Assembly: GCA_035328405.1 (NCBI GenBank)
Contig: DAOLIT010000019.1
Location: 1-64,000 of the forward strand
Source of the DNA: JAEUKA01 sp035328405
GTDB lineage: Bacteria; Myxococcota_A; Polyangia; Palsa-1104; JAEUJZ01
Direction: 5' to 3'
DNA: 64,000 nucleotides
Below are positions 27,030-34,271 of the stretch, in pieces (position 1 is the first letter of the stretch; the number at the start of each line of letters is the position of its first letter). Under the pieces are notes generated by a model that had not been told where the DNA came from, searched no databases, and was given only the letters and a program-made list of their open reading frames with translations. The translations under genes were made by a program, and so were the position numbers.

Positions 27030-29417
27030 TCACTGGGCGGTTTTTGCAGCGGTGATGGCACGCCACACTTTTTCTGGCGTCGCTGGCATCGACAAATCCG
27101 TGACTCCAAGTGGTGCCAACGCATCCAAGATCGCGTTCATCACCGCCGGAGGACAACCGATCGCACCCACTTCCCCTACGCCCTTGGACCCGATCGGATT
27201 GTGCGCACACACTGTCGCATGGGTGCCTACCTTGAACGACGGCACATCGGACGCGCGAGGCATTCCGTAATTCAGGTACGACCCCGTGAGAAGCTGACCG
27301 CTGTCTTCGTCGTACACAGCCTCTTCATACAGCGCTTGGCCGATGCCTTGCACCAAACCGCCGTGCAATTGCCCATCGACGACGAGCGGGTTGACAATCA
27401 CGCCAACATCATCGGCGGCGACCAGGTTCACGACCTCCACCACGCCCGTTTCCGGGTCCACTTCGACTTCGCACAGGTGGCAACCGGCGGGGAATGTGAA
27501 GTTTTTCGGGTCGTAAAAGGCCGTTTCTTCGAGCCCCGGTTCGATTTTGTCAATCGGATAATTGTGTGGAACATACGCGGCGAACGCGACCTCGCCGAGC
27601 GTCTTTTTCTGCGCGGTCCCCCTTACACGAAATTCACCGCAATGCCATTCCACGTCTGTTTCGGCCACTTGCAGAAGGTGCGCAGCGATGGTTTTTCCTT
27701 TTGCGATGATTTTGTCCGCAGCCTTGACGAGGGCCGACCCACCGACGGAAAGTGAACGAGAACCATACGTCCCCATCCCGAACGGAATTCTGTCGGTGTC
27801 GCCGTGAACAACATCCACGTTGTCAAACGGGACACCCAAATGGCCTGCGACAAGCTGCGCAAAGGTGGTTTCGTGTCCCTGCCCGTGGCTGTGCGAGCCG
27901 GTGAAAACCGAAACCGACCCGGTGGGATGAACACGCACAGTTGCCGCCTCGTACAGACCCGCACGAGCGCCGAGTTGGCCGACGAGCGCCGATGGTGCAA
28001 TGCCACACGCTTCGACATATGTGCTGAAACCGATTCCGCGAAGTTTCCCACGACTTTTCGATGCTTCCCGTCGGGCGGCATATCCGTTGTAGTCGCCAAC
28101 CGAAAGCGCCAAATCGAGTGTCGCGTCGTAATTTCCCGTGTCGTACTCGAGGGCAACTGGCGTTTTGTACGGAAATTCCCGGATGAAATTGCGCCGCCGG
28201 ATTTCCAAACGGTCCATGCCCAGTTCTTTTGCTGCTTTGTCCACGAGTCGTTCCAACAAGTACGCAGCCTCGGGGCGACCCGCGCCGCGATAAGCATCGA
28301 CGGGAACCGTGTTGGTGAATACCGCTTTCACTTCGACATAAATGGCTGGCGTCGTGTAACACCCAGCCATGAGCGTCGCCGAAAGATACGTCGGGATCGA
28401 AGGACCAAATGTGCTCAGGTATGCGCCCATGTTCGCTAGGTTGTGAACGCAAAGCCCCAAAAATGTTCCGTCTTTATCGACGGCCAGATGTGCTTTCATC
28501 ACGGTGTCGCGGCCATGCGCATCCGACATAAACGACTCGGAACGCTCTGCCGTCCACTTGACAGGCCGCCCCACTTTTTTGCTGGCCCATGTGACGATCG
28601 CTTCCTCGGCGTAGTGGTAAATCTTGCTTCCAAAACCACCGCCGACATCCGGGGCCACGACCCGCAGCCGGTGTTCCGGGATGCCCAACACAAACGCAGC
28701 CATCAAAAGCCGAATCAGGTGGGGATTTTGGCTCGTCGTGTACAGCGTGTAGTGGTCGTTCGCTGCATCGTAATGGCCGAGGGCCGCGCGTGGTTCGATC
28801 GCATTCGGAATCAGCCGATTTTGCCGAACGGTCAGTTCCACGACTTTGTGGGCGCGATTCATGGCTGCTTTCACCGCAGTCTTGTCGCCCAAATCCCAAT
28901 CGAAACAGACGTTGTTTTTCGCCTGATCCCACACCGTCTGAGCACCATCAGACAGAGCGGCTTGTATCGATGCGACTGCGGGCAGAATGTCGTAATCGAC
29001 CTCGACCAGCATCGCGGCTTCGCGAGCTGCGGCCTTGCTCTCAGCGACGACGACGGCCACTTGATCTCCGACGCAACGCACGCGATCTAGAACGAGCATC
29101 GGGTGCGGAGGCTCGACCATGTTGGTCCCGTCTTTGCTTTTCACGAGCCAGCCACACGGAATCCCACCCACTTTGTCTGCGGCGACATCTTGCCCCGTGA
29201 ACACACCGAGCACGCCCGGAGAAGCTTTGGCTGTTTCCGTCGAGATCGCCCGGATTGTCGCGTGCGCGTGCGGCGAACGAACCAACACCGCGTAGGCCTG
29301 ATCCGGCAAAACCAAGTCATCTACGTAACGCCCGGCACCCGTCACAAAACGTCGATCCTCTCGTCGAGGAAGCGCGTCTCCAACCATTCGAGAATCCTGA
29401 GAGGCATTCGGTTTCAT
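27030..29417 (-). CDS. coxL: molybdopterin-binding large subunit, form II CODH-like
   Basis: A 795-residue xanthine dehydrogenase-family catalytic subunit. The active-site loop at 375-381 reads AYRGAGR, the form II (BMS) signature, not the AYRCSFR-type loop of proven form I CO dehydrogenase. The Moco-binding VVAPDVGGGFGSK, the GSHSHGQGHETTF segment and the GVGEVGAIG glutamate near the C-terminus are present, so it should be catalytic. Substrate is uncertain: form II enzymes may oxidise CO poorly or act on other compounds. ATG 29417 overlaps the coxS stop by 4 nt (ATGA), which fixes the start; 31 upstream codons are rejected. Confidence 0.93.
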   Translation of the reverse strand: MKPNASQDSRMVGDALPRREDRRFVTGAGRYVDDLVLPDQAYAVLVRSPHAHATIRAISTETAKASPGVLGVFTGQDVAADKVGGIPCGWLVKSKDGTNMVEPPHPMLVLDRVRCVGDQVAVVVAESKAAAREAAMLVEVDYDILPAVASIQAALSDGAQTVWDQAKNNVCFDWDLGDKTAVKAAMNRAHKVVELTVRQNRLIPNAIEPRAALGHYDAANDHYTLYTTSQNPHLIRLLMAAFVLGIPEHRLRVVAPDVGGGFGSKIYHYAEEAIVTWASKKVGRPVKWTAERSESFMSDAHGRDTVMKAHLAVDKDGTFLGLCVHNLANMGAYLSTFGPSIPTYLSATLMAGCYTTPAIYVEVKAVFTNTVPVDAYRGAGRPEAAYLLERLVDKAAKELGMDRLEIRRRNFIREFPYKTPVALEYDTGNYDATLDLALSVGDYNGYAARREASKSRGKLRGIGFSTYVEACGIAPSALVGQLGARAGLYEAATVRVHPTGSVSVFTGSHSHGQGHETTFAQLVAGHLGVPFDNVDVVHGDTDRIPFGMGTYGSRSLSVGGSALVKAADKIIAKGKTIAAHLLQVAETDVEWHCGEFRVRGTAQKKTLGEVAFAAYVPHNYPIDKIEPGLEETAFYDPKNFTFPAGCHLCEVEVDPETGVVEVVNLVAADDVGVIVNPLVVDGQLHGGLVQGIGQALYEEAVYDEDSGQLLTGSYLNYGMPRASDVPSFKVGTHATVCAHNPIGSKGVGEVGAIGCPPAVMNAILDALAPLGVTDLSMPATPEKVWRAITAAKTAQ

Positions 29418-29890
29418 GCGCTTTTCTCCCGCATCGTGTCCCGGCAGGACAGGATGGCTTTCACGATGTTGTGGTAGCCGGTACACCGACAGAAATTGCC
29501 CTCCAACCACTCGCGAGTTTCGTGTTCATCGGCGAGCGGGCGCGTTTCGACCAATTCGACGGCGCTCATGATCATGCCGGGTGTGCAAAAGCCGCACTGC
29601 AACGCATGGTGTCGGTGAAAGGACTCCTGCATCGGGTGGAGTGTGCCCTTGTGTGCGAGACCCTCGATCGTTGTCACGGAGGTGCCCTCAGCCTCGACGG
29701 CAAGCATCGTGCAGCTTTTGACTGACTTGCCGTTGACGTGGACCACACACGCGCCGCAGTGGCTCGTGTCACAGCCGACGTGAGTTCCCGTCAATTGCAA
29801 CTTTTCGCGCAAAAGTTCGACGAGGAGCGTGCGCGGCTCGACATCCACCGCAACCTGTTTTTGGTTCACCTGCATCGTGACCCGTTTCAT
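29414..29890 (-). CDS. coxS: molybdenum hydroxylase [2Fe-2S] small subunit, CoxS-like
   Basis: A 158-residue subunit with two [2Fe-2S] clusters. The N-terminal plant-type cluster uses C40, C45, C48 and C60 (GCDTSHCGAC...SC), and the C-terminal cluster uses C99, C102, C134 and C136 (CGFC and CRC). All eight ligands are present. ATG 29890 begins the family N-terminus (KRVTMQVNQKQVAVDVEPR); a 51-codon upstream extension lies in the divergent promoter region and is rejected. It is the first gene of the operon coxS-coxL-coxM-fumC-rsmB. Confidence 0.95.
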   Translation of the reverse strand: MKRVTMQVNQKQVAVDVEPRTLLVELLREKLQLTGTHVGCDTSHCGACVVHVNGKSVKSCTMLAVEAEGTSVTTIEGLAHKGTLHPMQESFHRHHALQCGFCTPGMIMSAVELVETRPLADEHETREWLEGNFCRCTGYHNIVKAILSCRDTMREKSA

Positions 29891-30062
29891 GGTTCCTCCG
29901 ACCTGTTTTGTGAGGGCGGCTCGCGCAGCGTCGGCGGTTGATCCGCCAAACGGGAAGGCAAGCTCGCAAAGCGCGGCGAGTATACAAAAGTGCAAATGTG
30001 CAAGGGCAGTCTTGACTTGCGTCGCTGTTCGTTGTCCGCTCACAGCTTTCCGCGAGTTTGTG

Positions 30063-30815
30063 ATGCCAAAAGCTGCAAAAACCAGGGTTCTTGTGTACGC
30101 GCTTGCGGCGTGGTTTTCCGTCGAGGACTTGTCACGAATCCGTCGGTCTTACGGCGCGGACATCGCGGATGTTGGGATGCTTTCGCAGGCATCTTGGAAA
30201 ATGGGGCTCAAGAAAGCCGGTGTGACGGTGTGGTCGCGACCGTTTCCATCGTCTGCCGTCAACGAGATTCGCGTCGAAGCCGTGTTTGATGTTTCCGCCG
30301 ATATCCTGTTCGCGGTCCTCATCGATGTGGATACCTATGCAGAAATCATGCCTCCGACGGCTGTCGCACAACGCCTATCGGAAAAACCCAACGAACGGAG
30401 CTACTACATCGAAATCAATCCGGCGATGGTTTCCCGACGCTACTACTGCATGAACGTGTCCTTTTTCAAACCCGCGCCGGATCAATTCGTCACCGAGTGG
30501 CGCAGTTGGTTGCCTGGGTGCTCGCCGCGTTCAAATCGGCTCGTCCCGATGAGCGACAGCCACGGTCGATGGCATTTGTCGTCGCTGGGGCCTCGAAAAA
30601 CAAGAGTTGAACTTCAGGCGCACATGGACCCGGGCGGCCAAATTCCGTCGTGGATGGTGAACCGGGCCACGCTCGGTCAAATCGCCGAGACGTTTTTTTA
30701 TCTGTATCGCGCCGCACACCTTCCCCGATATGCCTCGCAGGATGCGCTCGTCGAGCAAAAATCGACCAACGCTACCGATTCTCGATCCAGCGCCACAAGT
30801 CCAATTGCCCGGTAA
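30063..30815 (+). CDS. START/SRPBCC-fold lipid- or ligand-binding protein
   Basis: A 250-residue protein with a weakly hydrophobic N-terminus (LVYALAAWF) that could be a signal, then a helix-grip domain of the START/polyketide-cyclase superfamily (about 70-225). The visible pattern is EAVFDVSADILFAVLIDVDTYAEIMP, then a beta-rich middle, and TLGQIAETFFYLYRAAH as the closing helix. It should bind a hydrophobic ligand. It is divergent from coxS (172 nt between starts) and its last 44 nt overlap the convergent deacetylase gene. CoxG, a CODH accessory protein, also has this fold, but this protein is longer and START-like. Confidence 0.72.
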   Translation: MPKAAKTRVLVYALAAWFSVEDLSRIRRSYGADIADVGMLSQASWKMGLKKAGVTVWSRPFPSSAVNEIRVEAVFDVSADILFAVLIDVDTYAEIMPPTAVAQRLSEKPNERSYYIEINPAMVSRRYYCMNVSFFKPAPDQFVTEWRSWLPGCSPRSNRLVPMSDSHGRWHLSSLGPRKTRVELQAHMDPGGQIPSWMVNRATLGQIAETFFYLYRAAHLPRYASQDALVEQKSTNATDSRSSATSPIAR

Positions 30816-31587
30816 GGGACGCCCTGAACACAGCATTGTCGTCGGTGTTCAGCACCTTGCAGCGCGGCAAGGCATACGGGTCGCTGTCTCGAGACAATGG
30901 GCCGATCGCGTCCAAAAAAGCCGCCCGATAACCGACTTGTGCCGCGAGTTTCTGGTCGCGCTGGGAAACAGTTTTCCGTGTGCCATACGGGTACGCCAAA
31001 AGCGTCGCTTCTTGACCAAGTTCATCCGCGATTCTTTGCCGGGATGCATCCAATTCCAGAAAGGCGGCTTCTTCCGTCAGGTGGGCCAGCACAGGATGTG
31101 TGACAGTGTGGGACCCAATCAAAAAACCGTTCTGCACCAGGGCTTTTACATCATTCCATTTCATGAGCGGACGGCTCGGTTTGTACGTAGTGTGCGGTGG
31201 TAGTCCGTCCAAAAGCCCTGTGGTGACAAAAACGGCGGCTGAAAGACCTCGTTCGAGGAGCGCAGGCGCGGCAAAACGCAAAACATCTTCATATCCGTCG
31301 TCAAAGGTGAACGCAACCGCTCGATCCGGTAAGGTTCCACCGTCGAAAAACCAGGAAAGCAACTCCGACAGGGAAACCGGGTTGCATTCGCCACAAACGA
31401 TCGAAAGCTGCTCTCGAAAACGCTCAGGTGTCACGGACCATTCGTCCGGCGGTTCGTCGCAAATTCCGTGGTAGCACAAGATGCGCGGCTTTTCGTCGGA
31501 GAGTCGTTTCTGAAAGCACCGAGCGACTGTTTTGCGTAGGGATGCTTTGACCTGCCTGCGGGCGGTTGCTGTGATCACGTTTTTCAC
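30772..31587 (-). CDS. polysaccharide deacetylase (NodB homology, CE4 family)
   Basis: A 271-residue carbohydrate esterase. The NodB motifs are FTFDDGYEDV with Asp96 (catalytic) and Asp97 (metal) and SHTVTHP with His160 and His164 (metal), followed by AYPYGTR. PRILCYHGI at about 35-42 is also typical. It probably removes N-acetyl groups from an exported or cell-wall polysaccharide. GTG 31587 overlaps the WecG-like stop (GTGA), and this fixes the start; the frame extends upstream only as antisense-like sequence. No signal peptide is seen, so it may act in the cytoplasm or through an unrecognised export route. It overlaps the convergent START gene by 44 nt. Confidence 0.88.
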   Translation of the reverse strand: MKNVITATARRQVKASLRKTVARCFQKRLSDEKPRILCYHGICDEPPDEWSVTPERFREQLSIVCGECNPVSLSELLSWFFDGGTLPDRAVAFTFDDGYEDVLRFAAPALLERGLSAAVFVTTGLLDGLPPHTTYKPSRPLMKWNDVKALVQNGFLIGSHTVTHPVLAHLTEEAAFLELDASRQRIADELGQEATLLAYPYGTRKTVSQRDQKLAAQVGYRAAFLDAIGPLSRDSDPYALPRCKVLNTDDNAVFRASLTGQLDLWRWIENR

Positions 31588-32399
31588 TCGGCGGGGAGAT
31601 CGTGTTCGTGTTTCCAAGACGCAATGGCGCAGCGCAACAGATAGAGCGGAATTCCCACGAAATATCGTCGCAATTTGTGAGGCTGCTGGTACACGATTGA
31701 AAGCCACTCGAGGCGCATCCGTCGAAAAAACAGTGGAGCGCGTTGTAGCATCCCTCCGAAGTAATCGAATTGCCCTCCGACGGCAAAAAACAGCGCGCTT
31801 GCTAGGCGTCGATCGCCCATGTGGCGATCAATCCACTCGACTTGACGCGGATTGCCCATTCCGACGACCACCACTTGCGGTCGAAGCCGCGCAAGCCTTT
31901 CGATCAGAGCCGGTTCCTCGTCGGTCGAAAAATATCCGTTCGCGTGGCCGACGAAGCGCACATGTGGAAATCGCTGCGCCCATACGTCAGCCGTTTTTTT
32001 CGCAACGCCGTCTCGGCCACCCAACAAAAAAACAGAAGTTCCCGTCGGAACCGCAGCCAAAAAACGAGGAACCAAATCGGTTCCGTTCAAGTTTTCAGGA
32101 AGCGGCTTTCCTCGGCAGAGCGCGGCCCACATGACACCCGCTCCGTCGGGCAGAACCAAGAAGTTCCGTTTCAGCAACCGCCGAAAAGAGGGCGTTTCCC
32201 AAGCCAGATTGAGTGTGGACATGTCGGGAAAGCACACACCGAGGCGTTCCCGCTGTCGCAAGGCCTGCAAGAGCAACGCGATGGCTTCCTCGGAATACAG
32301 GCGAGGAAAACGAACTCCCAAAACATCGACGGTGTTTGGCTCGCAGATGACTTCCGTCGCCTCGGGCCTTGCAGCGTTCTGTTCCGGCACCTGCGTCAT
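31584..32399 (-). CDS. WecG/TagA/CpsF family glycosyltransferase
   Basis: A 271-residue GT26-family enzyme that transfers UDP-linked ManNAc(A)-type sugars to a lipid-linked acceptor. Hallmarks are VDVLGVRFPRLY at the N-terminus, FPDMSTLNLAWETPSFRRLL, LPDGAGVMWAA with the catalytic-type Asp, FLLGGRDGVAKKTAD, VVVVGMGNPRQVEWI and VGGQFDYFGG. The C-terminal Arg/Lys-rich tail (RRMRLEWLSIVYQQPHKLRRY) is the usual membrane-association helix. ATG 32399 overlaps the Wza-like stop (ATGA). Confidence 0.92.
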   Translation of the reverse strand: MTQVPEQNAARPEATEVICEPNTVDVLGVRFPRLYSEEAIALLLQALRQRERLGVCFPDMSTLNLAWETPSFRRLLKRNFLVLPDGAGVMWAALCRGKPLPENLNGTDLVPRFLAAVPTGTSVFLLGGRDGVAKKTADVWAQRFPHVRFVGHANGYFSTDEEPALIERLARLRPQVVVVGMGNPRQVEWIDRHMGDRRLASALFFAVGGQFDYFGGMLQRAPLFFRRMRLEWLSIVYQQPHKLRRYFVGIPLYLLRCAIASWKHEHDLPAE

Positions 32400-33016
32400 G
32401 GAACGACCAAAACGTCTCCGCGCAGAAGGTGCAAGTTCATTTCTGGATGTTTTCCAGACAAAAGGGCTGAATAGGAAAGTGGAATTTTCCGAGGCTGATT
32501 GTTCGGAAGCGTTCGTCGAAGCAGAAAAAGGTTGTCCGTTTTTGCATACGGCGTAAATCCCCGCGAGAGGGCAATGGCGTCGAGCACGGTCACAAAATGT
32601 CCCGGCTGGTAGTGGCCCGGTTGCGACACTTCTCCGACGACGCTGATCCAATAGCTTTGAAATTCGTCAACCGCGATCGTCAGTGTTTGCATGTCGCTGG
32701 GTTGGGCGATGAAACGCTCAAGACCTGCGGCCAATTTGTTGCGGAGAGCCTTGGTCGTCAGGCCAGCGACGTGGACCTGACCCAGAAGTGGCACGGCAAT
32801 GTGCCCATCAGGAAAAACCCGAACGCGACCCGATACATCGGGGTTTTTCCATTGTTTGATGTCGATGATGTCCCCAGGACCGACGGCGTATTCCACCTTT
32901 GTTGGGTCGGGCTCCGTCGAATAATCGTGACGCGGAACGTAGGGCAAACAGCTCGTAGCAAGCAAAAACAGCACGAGCCAAGCGGCAGATCGTCTGTGCA
33001 GCGACAAGGGAAGCAT
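32396..33016 (-). CDS. polysaccharide export outer-membrane lipoprotein (Wza/PES family)
   Basis: A 206-residue exporter subunit. It has a lipoprotein signal (LLATSC), a poly-export domain (YAVGPGDIIDIKQWKNPDVSGRVRVFPDGHIAVPLLGQVHVAGLT) and one SLBB-like segment (VVGEVSQPGHYQPG). It is shorter than E. coli Wza (379), with one SLBB instead of two and no long C-terminal alpha-helical barrel, so it may be a reduced form as found in many delta-proteobacteria. ATG 33016 starts the signal peptide. It is the first gene of a three-gene operon with the WecG-like and deacetylase genes. Confidence 0.9.
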   Translation of the reverse strand: MLPLSLHRRSAAWLVLFLLATSCLPYVPRHDYSTEPDPTKVEYAVGPGDIIDIKQWKNPDVSGRVRVFPDGHIAVPLLGQVHVAGLTTKALRNKLAAGLERFIAQPSDMQTLTIAVDEFQSYWISVVGEVSQPGHYQPGHFVTVLDAIALSRGFTPYAKTDNLFLLRRTLPNNQPRKIPLSYSALLSGKHPEMNLHLLRGDVLVVP

Positions 33017-33084
33017 GAGACGGCGGATGCTATCACAAGCGTTGATGTGTCTAGGTTGGGTGGCAGCCTCATATAATCCAAGGC

Positions 33085-33918
33085 ATGTCCCAGGCCAAAG
33101 TGCAGCCCTCTTTTGCAGAGACGATCCGACGACAGCAAACCCCGGTGCTTCATCGATATGCCGTGTCGGTATCCGGGCTCGATCCGGCGCACGACGGGCT
33201 GCGCATCGCACATCTGAGCGATCTGCATGTCGGATCGCTTACATCGCACCGTTTCATCCGAAATGCGATCGAAACAGCACTTTTGGAACAGCCAGATTTG
33301 GTCCTCATGACGGGCGATTTTGTGTGCTACAGCCCGAAATATGTGCCGCTGCTGGGAAACCTGGTTTCTGGCTTCGCAGTACCGACGGTGTGCGTGCTTG
33401 GAAATCACGACTATTGGACCGATGGGCACGGCGTCGCTGCACAGCTTGTGCACGAACAGTACACAGTGCTGCGCAACCAACACACCCGGCTTTCTGTCCG
33501 AGGCGCTCCACTCACGATTGTGGGCCTGGATGATGCCGTGACTCGGCAGCACGACGTGGCTCGGGCGTTTCAGGGAGTACATCCGCAAGACAGTCGCATT
33601 GTTCTTTCGCACGTCCCGTCGCTGGTGGTGCCCATTTCAGAGCGCGAGGGAGGTCTCGTCCTCGCGGGACACACACACGGCGGTCATGTTCAAATTCCCG
33701 GCCTCACCGACTTGGTGTTTCGCCGTTTGGGACAGGAGTACGTGCGAGGTTTCTATCGCGTCAAAAACACGTTGCTGTATGTAAATTCCGGCGTTGGCTC
33801 CAGTTCGGTCCCAATTCGAGCGGGAGCACCTGCCGAGGTCGCGATTCTCACGCTGAAAAGCGCCGGTGCGAGCTCAACGGGCGATGTCAGCCCGATGGAA
33901 CAGCACCAACGTCCCTAG
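33085..33918 (+). CDS. calcineurin-like metallophosphoesterase (YaeI-like)
   Basis: A 277-residue metallophosphoesterase. The dinuclear-metal ligands are all present: HLSDLHVG (Asp46, His48), GDFV (Asp78), LGNHDYW (Asn107, His108, Asp109), SHVPS, and AGHTHGGHVQ. No clear signal peptide is present. The family includes YaeI and the lipid pyrophosphatase YbbF. TATAAT at 33072-33077 lies just before ATG 33085, which would make the transcript nearly leaderless if used, but no good -35 box accompanies it. It is divergent from the Wza-like gene. Confidence 0.88.
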   Translation: MSQAKVQPSFAETIRRQQTPVLHRYAVSVSGLDPAHDGLRIAHLSDLHVGSLTSHRFIRNAIETALLEQPDLVLMTGDFVCYSPKYVPLLGNLVSGFAVPTVCVLGNHDYWTDGHGVAAQLVHEQYTVLRNQHTRLSVRGAPLTIVGLDDAVTRQHDVARAFQGVHPQDSRIVLSHVPSLVVPISEREGGLVLAGHTHGGHVQIPGLTDLVFRRLGQEYVRGFYRVKNTLLYVNSGVGSSSVPIRAGAPAEVAILTLKSAGASSTGDVSPMEQHQRP

Positions 33919-33987
33919 TTCCCATCCAGAAACAACTGCAACTAACGAGAGTTTCTGCAAAAAAAGCAGCTTTCAAAGAATAGTGGG

Positions 33988-34015
33988 TTGACAGATGCGG
34001 AGTGCCGTGGAAAAT
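33988..34015 (+). promoter_or_regulatory. sigma70-type promoter of tRNA-Glu
   Basis: A perfect -35 box TTGACA (33988-33993), a 16-nt spacer and a -10 box GAAAAT (34010-34015, four of six matches) are followed by a GC-rich discriminator. Such a discriminator is usual in stringently controlled stable-RNA promoters. Transcription would start near 34022, about 48 nt before the tRNA. Confidence 0.55.
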
Positions 34016-34069
34016 GCGGGGCGTCTCGCGGCTTTGATGTTCCCCAGCCTGCGCGAGTTGCGAACTTAA

Positions 34070-34146
34070 GACCCCATCGTCTAGCCGGCCTAGGACACCA
34101 GCCTTTCACGTTGGTAACACGGGTTCAACCCCCGTTGGGGTCGCCA
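34070..34146 (+). tRNA. tRNA-Glu (anticodon TTC)
   Basis: A complete cloverleaf is seen. The acceptor stem GACCCCA pairs with TGGGGTC; the anticodon stem CCAGC/GTTGG flanks loop CTTTCAC with anticodon TTC; the T arm is ACGGG-TTCAACC-CCCGT. Discriminator G and an encoded CCA (34144-34146) end the gene. Confidence 0.96.
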
Positions 34147-34163
34147 CAAAACAAAATGAAAAC

Positions 34164-34205
34164 CTGCCCATGGAGTCGCAGTGGGCAGAAGTGTTCTGTT
34201 TTGTC
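34164..34205 (+). terminator. intrinsic terminator after tRNA-Glu
   Basis: A perfect 7-bp stem CTGCCCA (34164-34170) and TGGGCAG (34182-34188) with an 11-nt loop is followed by the T-rich stretch GTGTTCTGTTTTGTCT. It begins 17 nt after the tRNA CCA. Confidence 0.55.
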
Positions 34206-34271
34206 TCTGATTGTGTTTAGTTGGTTGGATGCGTGACGGCGCGTGCTATTTTCGCGTGCTAGCAGCAACCC

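Noticed and set aside
33072..33085. TATAAT just before the metallophosphoesterase start as a leaderless promoter
   Set aside because: No acceptable -35 box at a 16-18 nt spacing; probably chance.
33988..34236. 82-codon frame over tRNA-Glu
   Set aside because: It covers the tRNA and its promoter and terminator; no ribosome-binding site or protein-like sequence.
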